DNA from: a virus
Strand: one strand, 5' to 3'
Virus record (IMG/VR): IMGVR_UViG_3300019487_000061
Coordinates: 1 to 36,757 of that record
DNA: 36,757 nt
The stretch's first letter is position 1. Each line of letters begins with the position of its first letter. This document shows positions 31,771 to 36,757 of the stretch, piece after piece. The notes under the pieces are model-generated. The model saw only the letters and a program-made list of their open reading frames with translations, was not told the origin of the DNA and did not search any database. The position numbers and the translations under genes were made by a program.

Positions 31771-32477
31771 ATGGCAGAACTTTCGCGACCCCGCGCCACC
31801 GTGCGCGCCGATGGCTCCGCAGTCGTGACGCTCCCGACCGGCGAGGTTGCCGAAATCCACCCCCACGCGCACGAGCGCAACCGCTGGAACTGGACCCTCG
31901 TCGGCACCGACGACTTCGACACGTGGGGCCACTCCTACTCGCAGCGCCTCGCCTACTCGTGCGCCTGCGAGGCGAGCGCGCGCCGGACCATGAAGCCCGC
32001 CCGCGTCGCCGGCTTCACGATCGAGCAGGCCCGAGAGCGGCGAATTCGATGTCGAGCGCTTCGCCGAGATCGTGCCCCAGCTCGGCGAGTCGAAGGATTA
32101 CACCGAGGCCACCGACGCGCCGCACCTCATTGTTCGCCGAATACGACGACGTCAACTACGGGGCATGCTCGGACCGCGAAGAAGCCGCAGCGGCCGGGCT
32201 GCGCTTCTACGGGTCCGCCGGCGACGGCTGCGAATACGACGGGTGCGAGTTCGCAGGGTTCGGCGGCCGGATGTTCGAGGTCGAGTCGTCGCACAGCGGC
32301 CTCGTGGTGCCGATCGACCCGGAGACCCTCCGTGTCTCGCGCCGCGCGCTCGCGACGGCACGCGGCTACCTCCGCGCGAAGAAGGCCGTGCACCAGAACG
32401 CGACGCCGCCCACGCGCAAGGGCCGGTACACCACCGACGGCGGCACGCGCGACGAACGGCTCCGCACCACCGATTGA
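31771..32477 (+). pseudogene. Frame-disrupted hypothetical gene
   Basis: ATG 31771 with GGAGAG upstream opens a good protein (MAELSRPRATVRADGSAVVT, then WNWTLVGTDDFDTWGHSYSQ) up to about 32035. Sensible coding then continues one frame over (ESGEFDVERFAEIVPQLGES) and near 32130 shifts again (FAEYDDVNYGACSDREEAAA) to the TGA at 32477. In each frame the other parts become Arg/Pro-rich nonsense. Both shifts look like one extra base. This may be a decayed gene, two sequencing errors, or two genes, the second starting at TTG 32130. No family recognised; the last part has Cys and Tyr-rich GDGCEYDGCEFAGFGG. Confidence 0.5.
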
Positions 32478-32581
32478 CCTACCCTTCCCCGCGTGGGCCC
32501 GTGGGTGAGCTCGCGCCGGTCGGTGCTCGTTCACTCGACCCGGCCGGCGCTCTCGCCCGCGGGCCTGCGCACGGAGACACC

Positions 32582-33424
32582 ATGAACGAGACCGAGATCA
32601 ACTGGACCGAGCTCACCTGGAACCCGAACAGCGGATGCGAGGAAGTCACCGCCGGCTGCGCGTTCTGCTACGCGAAGACGCTCGCGGAAAACAAGCGCGG
32701 CACGCCCGCGTTCCCGAACGGCTTCGACTTGACGCTCCGCCCCCACAAGCTCCGCGAGCCCGCGTGCGTCAAGCGGCCCTCGCTGATCTTCACGAACTCC
32801 ATGTCAGACCTCTTCTGGGAGAAGATCCCCGACGACTACCGCGACCGCGTGCTCGAGGCCATGCGCGCCGCGCCGCACCATCGCTACCAGGTTCTCACGA
32901 AGCGGCCGGAGATCGCGGCGCGCTACCTCGCGACGCGCGCGCTCCCCGACTGCGTCTGGCTCGGCGTCACGATCGAGAGCCAGAAGACGGCGCACCGGCT
33001 CGACGTGCTGCGCGACATCCCGGCGCGCGTGCGCTTCGTCTCGGCCGAGCCGCTGCTCTCGCCGCTCGAGCTCGATCTGCGCGGCGTGCACTGGCTGATC
33101 AGCGGCGGTGAATCCGGCGTGCACCTCGCGGCGGGCCACACCCGCGCGCTCGAGACACGAGGCCTGGTGCGGCGCGGCGCGCGCGGCGAACCGTCGTGGG
33201 TGGCGCGCGAGGATCGCATCGACTGGGTCCGCTCGCTCCGCGATCAGTGCGCGGCCGCGGGCGTCGCCTTCTGGCACAAGCAATGGGGCGGGCCGCGACC
33301 GACGAGCGCCGGGCGCATCCTCGACGGCCGAACGTGGGACGAGCTCCCCCGCCACGTCGAAGGCGCCATGCCGGGCGAGCGCTACGTGCACCGCGAGGAG
33401 CGTCAGGCCTCGCTCGCGCTCTGA
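32582..33424 (+). CDS. Phage Gp37/Gp68 (DUF5131) family protein
   Basis: A 280-residue protein, ATG 32582 with GGAG upstream. It opens with INWTELTWNPNSGCEEVTAG followed by CAFCYAKTLAENK, the Cys-rich signature of DUF5131, resembling a radical-SAM iron-sulfur site (C..V..GC..CYA). Further family motifs are LIFTNSMSDLFWEKIPDDY, RYQVLTKRPE, VWLGVTIESQ and WLISGGESG. The biochemical role of the family is not established; similarity to spore photoproduct lyase-like radical SAM proteins has led to suggestions of DNA or nucleotide chemistry. It converges on the minus-strand methyltransferase, sharing 22 bases at the 3' ends. Confidence 0.85.
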   Translation: MNETEINWTELTWNPNSGCEEVTAGCAFCYAKTLAENKRGTPAFPNGFDLTLRPHKLREPACVKRPSLIFTNSMSDLFWEKIPDDYRDRVLEAMRAAPHHRYQVLTKRPEIAARYLATRALPDCVWLGVTIESQKTAHRLDVLRDIPARVRFVSAEPLLSPLELDLRGVHWLISGGESGVHLAAGHTRALETRGLVRRGARGEPSWVAREDRIDWVRSLRDQCAAAGVAFWHKQWGGPRPTSAGRILDGRTWDELPRHVEGAMPGERYVHREERQASLAL

Positions 33425-34026
33425 CCCTCGAAGAGCAGCGCCGCGTAGAACATCCGCGAGCCGCCTTTCCCCCTCCCGCGGCTCCGCGTCACGAGCGCGC
33501 GGCGTGGCTGGACGCCCGAGAGCTTCGCCCAGCGCCGTAGGGCGAGCGGGAGCAGCCCCTCGTGCGCGTCCTCGGTCGGCGCCGTACCCCGCGACTCGAT
33601 CCCGACCAGGCGCGCCAGCGCGGCAGGAAGAAAGCCGAAGCGCGTGCGCAGGCCCGAGCCATCGGTCACCACCAGCGCGCCGCGTTCGCCCGGCTCCCAG
33701 CGTCGGCGGTGCGCGATGATGAGCGCCTGTTCCCACGGCGAGCCGAACGCATCGAGGTCGAAGACGTTGAAGGCCTCGAGCTCGAGCACGCGCAGCGCCC
33801 GGCGGTTGTCGCAGACCAGGCGACGCCTCGCGTCCGCCGGCGTCCACTCGGTGTCGCAGCCGACGTAGCTCTCGGCGCGGCTCCAGACGGCGGCGTGCAT
33901 CGCGCCCTCAGTGCCGCAGAACGCATCGAACACGCGCGACGGCGCCGCCCACTCGAGCGCGGCCTCGCGGATCGCGACCTTCCGCCCCTTCCCCTCGCTG
34001 CTGTTCTCGACCTTCGGCCTAGCCAA
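33403..34026 (-). CDS. SAM-dependent methyltransferase-like protein
   Basis: A 207-residue protein, TTG at 34026 overlapping the ParB-like gene by eight bases; no better start is visible. VFDAFCGTEGAMHAAVW resembles methyltransferase motif I (D.fCG.G), and YVGCDTEW fits motif II. FNVFDLDAFGSPWEQALIIA resembles the motif IV region of tRNA or rRNA-type methyltransferases with a 'D.D.fGsP' loop, and ALVVTDGSGLRTRF follows. No DPPY motif is present, so it differs from the partial methyltransferase at the window edge. The target is unknown. It is often seen in phages next to ParB-like nucleases. Confidence 0.65.
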   Translation of the reverse strand: MARPKVENSSEGKGRKVAIREAALEWAAPSRVFDAFCGTEGAMHAAVWSRAESYVGCDTEWTPADARRRLVCDNRRALRVLELEAFNVFDLDAFGSPWEQALIIAHRRRWEPGERGALVVTDGSGLRTRFGFLPAALARLVGIESRGTAPTEDAHEGLLPLALRRWAKLSGVQPRRALVTRSRGRGKGGSRMFYAALLFEGQSASEA

Positions 34027-34636
34027 GCTGCGTCGATCCCACGCGCACGGTCACGCCCGGCAGCGCCTCGAGCGCCTCGCGCAGCGCCTCGAGCGCGTCA
34101 GGCTGCTGCGGCAGCGGACCGCGGACCGAGATCCAGAACTCGTCATGCACCTCGGAGAAGTCGAGCTCATCGATCGGCTCGTCGAACGCCCCGCGTCCCT
34201 TCGCCACGCGCGCCGCGATCTCCTCGGGCTCGAAGCCGGTGCCCTCGAAGTCACCGGCGGCGAGAAGCTCGCGCAGCTGCTCGTCGAGCACCTCGTCGTT
34301 CCATTCCGCGAGCTCCGCCGTGCGGTTGTCGGCGATCGCGTAGCCCCGCCGCTTCGCGCCGACCAGGTCCGACTCGATGGCGGCGACATGGGTCCACCCC
34401 TCCGCCATGGCGGCCTCGAGCGTGCCCGAGCCCGCGATCACCACGCCCGCCGCGTCCACCACGATCGGCTTCTGCTGCCCGTAGGCGCGGAGCGACTCGC
34501 GGATGGCCGCGAGGTTTCGCTCGCCGTGGTGACGCGCGTTCGCCGCGTCCGTCGAGAGCGAGTCCACCGGGCGAACGAGCGCGCGGAGGCCCGGCGCGAA
34601 GCGGCCTTTTACTCGGCCCTCAGAACCCTTCGCCAT
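34019..34636 (-). CDS. ParB/Srx-like nuclease domain protein
   Basis: A 205-residue protein. ATG 34636 follows GGGAGGG and is preferred over the GTG at 34672. Residues about 20-110 form a ParB/sulfiredoxin N-terminal-type domain: LVRPVDSLSTDAANARHHGE, YGQQKPIVVDAAGVVIAGSG, TLEAAMAEGW and YAIADNRTAELAEW. In phages this domain is commonly paired with DNA methyltransferases and is thought to nick or bind DNA; a chromosome-partition role is unlikely without ParA. The C-terminal half is acidic and includes a DELDFSEVHDEFWISV segment. Confidence 0.8.
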   Translation of the reverse strand: MAKGSEGRVKGRFAPGLRALVRPVDSLSTDAANARHHGERNLAAIRESLRAYGQQKPIVVDAAGVVIAGSGTLEAAMAEGWTHVAAIESDLVGAKRRGYAIADNRTAELAEWNDEVLDEQLRELLAAGDFEGTGFEPEEIAARVAKGRGAFDEPIDELDFSEVHDEFWISVRGPLPQQPDALEALREALEALPGVTVRVGSTQLG

Positions 34637-34859
34637 CGAGCCCTCCCGCTGCGATGTCCGGTTTCGTGCCACGTGGAACAGAACCGGACATCACGGCCAC
34701 CAGCGCGACCACGCTCTGCGCGGAGATCCTCTGCCAGCCGAGCTCACCCCTGCGCCGCGCGACAAGCTTTCCGCTCAGCACCAGGCGGCGCACGTGCCGG
34801 TCGGAGACGCCTAGGACAGCGGCCGCCTCGCGCGTGGTGATCCAGTCGGTGTCGATCAC
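34620..34859 (-). CDS. Small HTH (excisionase/MerR-like) DNA-binding protein
   Basis: A 79-residue protein, GTG 34859 overlapping the upstream stop as GTGA. DWITTREAAAVLGVSDRHVR followed by RLVLSGKLVARR is the compact winged-helix used by excisionase and DNA-binding 'helix-turn-helix 17' proteins: a 'T..EAA..LgVs...v.rli..GkL.a' pattern. The tail after residue 58 is Gly/Pro-rich. It could regulate the operon or help packaging. The name excisionase is only a family label; no integrase is in view. Confidence 0.75.
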   Translation of the reverse strand: MIDTDWITTREAAAVLGVSDRHVRRLVLSGKLVARRRGELGWQRISAQSVVALVAVMSGSVPRGTKPDIAAGGLDGEGF

Positions 34860-35272
34860 AGCGCAGGGCTCCGCACGGGCTCGATCCCGTGGCGCGCGAC
34901 GTGCTCGCGGTAGCGGCGCACCACCTTCCGCGACTCGCGCTCGGCGGCGTTCCGCGCCGCGTGCGTCACCCCGAAGCTCGAGGCGTGAACCGCCCCAGAT
35001 GGACGATCTCGGCGCGAGCCCGCTCGCGCATCCGACCGCGAGGACTTCGTCGATCGCTGGGCCGGTTGCGGCGGCGACATGCCATACTCCGGCGGAAGCG
35101 CGGCGCCAGAGCGGAGCGCTTCGCGATAGCTCGCGGCCCAGGCCTGACACTTCTCGGCGTCGCACGCGATCGATGCCTCTTCGCTCACGCGAGAGCGCCG
35201 GAAGCGGCGGCCGCAGGAGCGGCAGAGGTTGCGGGTGTGCTTCGGGATCAGCTTCACGGGCTTCGTCGTCAC
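34856..35272 (-). CDS. Hypothetical zinc-finger-like protein
   Basis: A 138-residue protein, ATG 35272 overlapping the upstream stop as ATGA. The N-terminal 45 residues have CRSCGRRFRRSRVSEEA then CDAEKC, a likely four-Cys zinc site (CxxC and CxxxxC). The rest is Arg/Ser/Ala-rich, probably disordered then helical (NAAERESRKVVRRYREHVAR). Its position in the replication/modification block and basic character suggest nucleic acid binding. Not recognised beyond that. Confidence 0.6.
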   Translation of the reverse strand: MTTKPVKLIPKHTRNLCRSCGRRFRRSRVSEEASIACDAEKCQAWAASYREALRSGAALPPEYGMSPPQPAQRSTKSSRSDARAGSRRDRPSGAVHASSFGVTHAARNAAERESRKVVRRYREHVARHGIEPVRSPAL

Positions 35273-35883
35273 TCGTACTGCGCCCTCCGCCTCCTCGCCT
35301 CAAGCCGACGCTGCGCGCTGCCGAGCACTCCGTCCACTGCCACGAGCGAGGCGCCGCCCGCCGCAGCACGAGCGGAGGCGGGCGCCTCGCGGGAGTCACT
35401 CCCCTCCCCCACACCCCCGCCCCTCGTCCCTCGATTCTCGTCCCTCGTCCCTCGTCCCTCGCTACTCGTCCCTCGTCCCACGTCAGACGGGTGGGGATCC
35501 GCGGGGATCTCCGGGGATCCGCGGGCATCCGCGGGAAGTTTCGGGGGAGGTGGGAAGCGCGACGTCTTGGCCCGCTTCCCGTTGGCCCGATGCTCCTCCC
35601 AGTTGACCAGGGCGATGAAGTCTCGTCCATCGACCTGGTAGCGCACGATCGGACCCGTCTCGCCGTCCGCGCGCTCGAGCTCGGCCAGCAGCTCTTGGAG
35701 CTGGTCGAGCGTAACGTTGCGTGCCGGCCACACCGCTGCGCGCAACACCGCAAGGCGCCCATCGAGGCGCCCGTAGTCGTCGGCCGCGATCAGCAGCCGC
35801 CAGAAGAAGGCCTCCGCCTCCGGGCTCACGCGGGAGAGCGAGTCGCTCGACAGGATCTCGCCGCGGATGACCCGGCTCGGCAT
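35269..35883 (-). CDS. Replication-type DNA-binding protein with repeat-rich C-terminus
   Basis: A 204-residue protein. ATG 35883 overlaps the upstream stop by one base and has AGGAG upstream. Residues about 1-110 (MPSRVIRGEILSSDSLSRVS, FFWRLLIAADDYGRLDGRL, IVRYQVDGRDFIALVNWEEH) fit the winged-helix N-terminal domain of phage replication or DnaD-like proteins. Such proteins begin 'R.Ik.e.l.sd.l..ls..a...y..L...aDd.GR'. After residue 115 the sequence is low-complexity (GRGTSSEGRGTRDENRGTRG), encoded by 7-bp and 10-bp DNA repeats, and lacks the second replication domain one would expect. The tail may be a degenerate or recently repeat-expanded region. Confidence 0.65.
   Translation of the reverse strand: MPSRVIRGEILSSDSLSRVSPEAEAFFWRLLIAADDYGRLDGRLAVLRAAVWPARNVTLDQLQELLAELERADGETGPIVRYQVDGRDFIALVNWEEHRANGKRAKTSRFPPPPKLPADARGSPEIPADPHPSDVGRGTSSEGRGTRDENRGTRGGGVGEGSDSREAPASARAAAGGASLVAVDGVLGSAQRRLEARRRRAQYE
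35424..35479. repeat. 7-bp tandem repeat, eight units (TCGTCCC)
   Basis: Eight consecutive heptamers on the plus strand: six exact TCGTCCC and two variants (TCGATTC as unit 2, TCGCTAC as unit 6). They lie inside the 35269-35883 gene. Since 7 is not a multiple of 3, each unit is read in a different frame and the product cycles through three peptides. Confidence 0.85.
35493..35532. repeat. 10-bp tandem repeat, four units (GGGGATCCGC)
   Basis: Four contiguous decamers on the plus strand: GGGGATCCGC, GGGGATCTCC, GGGGATCCGC, GGGCATCCGC. They lie 13 bases after the heptamer array in the same coding gene and encode part of a Pro/Ser/Asp-rich segment (SPEIPADP). Confidence 0.8.
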
Positions 35884-36209
35884 CAGCGCGGGCTCCTGTA
35901 GTACTCGCGCGTCGGGCCTGCGCGACCACACGGACAGCGTGAGTGGACATCCTTCTCGGCAACACGCGCTTCGGCGATCTGCTCGAACGGGATGAACGCG
36001 ACCAGCTGATACGGCCCGAGATCGAGCTCTGAAAGACGGCGACGCACGCTCACGGAGGAACCGATCTTCCAGAGGGACTCACCGGCGTAGGATGGAGCCG
36101 CGGACCGCGCGAGATAGACGCAGGGCCCCATCGGCATCGCTCCACGCCCAGCCTGCGCGCCTGGCTGAGCCATGAAGAACTCCCGGATGCGGCTGCGCTT
36201 CGTCGCCAT
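35883..36209 (-). CDS. GIY-YIG-like (T5orf172/MUG113-type) nuclease domain protein
   Basis: A 108-residue protein, ATG 36209, three bases after the zinc-ribbon stop. GPCVYLARSAAPSYAGESLW followed by KIGSSVSVRRRLSEL is the T5orf172 form of the GIY-YIG fold: 'vYl......lyKIG.s..v..Rl..L'. A later ARVAEKDVHSRC supplies the usual Glu and His. Family members are nucleases or DNA-binding homologues, many found as mobile genes in phages. It could be a free-standing homing endonuclease or part of the modification block. Function not established. Confidence 0.65.
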   Translation of the reverse strand: MATKRSRIREFFMAQPGAQAGRGAMPMGPCVYLARSAAPSYAGESLWKIGSSVSVRRRLSELDLGPYQLVAFIPFEQIAEARVAEKDVHSRCPCGRAGPTREYYRSPR

Positions 36210-36212
36210 CGC

Positions 36213-36350
36213 CTACGCCGCCCCCTTCCCGGCCGGCGCCGGATGCTGGCCGCCGCAGACCGGGCAGCGGACCTGCACGGCCGGGATGAACCACCACAGG
36301 ACGCGGCAGCGCGCGCAGAAGCGGCGCACGGCGGCCGGCGGCGCGCTCAC
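36213..36350 (-). CDS. Small zinc-ribbon protein, 45 residues
   Basis: GTG 36350 overlaps the upstream methyltransferase stop as GTGA; stop TAG at 36213. The product has FCARCRVLWWFIPAVQVRCP followed by VCGGQ, two CxxC knuckles 14 residues apart, enough for one zinc ion. Short zinc ribbons are common among phage accessory genes and often bind nucleic acid or protein. The four-base overlap and the three-base gap to the next gene support a real cistron. Confidence 0.65.
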   Translation of the reverse strand: MSAPPAAVRRFCARCRVLWWFIPAVQVRCPVCGGQHPAPAGKGAA

Positions 36351-36757
36351 AGGAACCCCTCGGGCTCGCGCCGGTACACCGTGAATGCGCGGATGCGGTA
36401 GCCGGCCCCCGTCGTGATTCCGTAGGCGCGCACGAAAGCGAGCCCTTCGACGGGCGACGGGACGAGAAAGTGAAGGATGCCGACGAGTCCGCCCGGCGCG
36501 ACAACGCGCGCGGCCTCCCGCAGCAGCGCCGACGGCCGCGGGTACTCGATTCCGTAGAGATCCGCCGCGTACTCGACCGTGTAGGGCGGGTCGATCGCGA
36601 CCGCCTTGAAGCTCCCGTCGCGGAACGGAAGAGAGCGCGCGTCGGCTCGCACATCGGGACGAGCGCCCTGGCGCACGTCCACCCGGAGCCCGTGCCCCTG
36701 CGCGAGTGCGCCGGAGCAGAGGTGAAGAACCTGATCTGGCTGCGCGTGGAGCACGCG
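36347..36757 (-). CDS. DPPY-motif SAM-dependent methyltransferase, N-terminus beyond the window edge
   Basis: 137 codons inside the window, open through the last base; a GTG at 36754 is unlikely to be the true start. VLHLCSGALAQG resembles motif I, VRADARSLPFRDGSFKAVAI leads to DPPY (motif IV), then EAARVVAPGGLVGILHFLVP. DPPY is the catalytic motif of amino-methyltransferases acting on adenine N6 or cytosine N4, but this phage subgroup (DPPY...YAADLYG..YPRP) is not experimentally defined as far as I know. Likely a DNA methylase protecting phage DNA, with the ParB-like and second methyltransferase genes nearby. Confidence 0.7.
   Translation of the reverse strand, partial: RVLHAQPDQVLHLCSGALAQGHGLRVDVRQGARPDVRADARSLPFRDGSFKAVAIDPPYTVEYAADLYGIEYPRPSALLREAARVVAPGGLVGILHFLVPSPVEGLAFVRAYGITTGAGYRIRAFTVYRREPEGFL

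Noticed and set aside
34019-34636. Plasmid-type ParB partition protein
   Set aside because: Only the N-terminal ParB/Srx domain is present, there is no ParA or centromere-like repeat, and phage context favours a nuclease role.
34620-34859. Lysogeny excisionase
   Set aside because: The small HTH fold is common to many phage regulators, and no integrase or attachment site is visible.
33562-35901. 779-codon plus-strand frame over the modification block
   Set aside because: Low-complexity Arg/Pro/Ser product opposite five coupled genes.

Overview
This window is most of the structural half of a tailed-phage genome (siphovirus morphology, free phage or prophage) from a high-G+C bacterium. Coding genes show G or C at nearly every third codon position; in the portal gene I counted 39 of 40 codons at 28201-28320. 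No integrase, repressor, holin, rRNA, tRNA or CRISPR array is visible, so host and lifestyle cannot be fixed from the sequence. Both window edges cut genes.

Almost everything is on the minus strand, so the phage reads from high to low coordinates. 36757-33403: a DNA-modification and replication-type block (DPPY methyltransferase, zinc ribbon, GIY-YIG-like nuclease, replication-type winged-helix protein, small HTH protein, ParB-like nuclease, second SAM methyltransferase). 33424-31771: a plus-strand island with a DUF5131 protein and a frame-disrupted gene. 31661-29927: small and large terminase, followed by nested inverted repeats. 29787-26080: small ORFs and a portal-MuF fusion. 26056-21542: prohead protease, major capsid protein, a decoration-like protein and a run of small proteins including three tandem paralogues. 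21545-18361: head-tail connector, adaptor, gp10-like protein, tail terminator and major tail protein. 18241-12804: tail assembly chaperone with a probable -1 frameshift, tape measure and minor tail protein. 12794-1: DUF1833 protein, NlpC/P60-type hydrolase, giant J-like tail-tip protein, appendage genes, a ferritin-like/E2-acyltransferase fusion, and two secreted-type proteins. Most genes overlap by 1-4 bases (ATGA, GTGA, TGATG), implying long translationally coupled operons.

The most striking locus is in the portal-MuF gene. A 274-residue intein interrupts the conserved Asn / Cys-Arg-Cys end of the MuF domain (26284-27105). Its central part holds no sense-strand homing endonuclease. Instead the opposite strand carries a 245-codon gene (26344-27081), wholly inside the intein and in exact codon register with it. 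It has its own GGAGG ribosome-binding site and encodes an N-terminal helix-turn-helix plus a Vsr/EDxHD-like PD-(D/E)xK nuclease domain. I read this as an intein whose homing endonuclease is encoded antisense to the splicing protein, so one DNA segment encodes both activities on opposite strands. I know of no described example, though I cannot search for one.

Second-tier oddities are the ferritin-like/acyltransferase fusion in the tail operon, a 15-bp perfect inverted repeat between the major tail and chaperone genes, the paralogous small-protein triplet, 7-bp and 10-bp tandem repeats inside a coding gene, and the frame-disrupted plus-strand gene.
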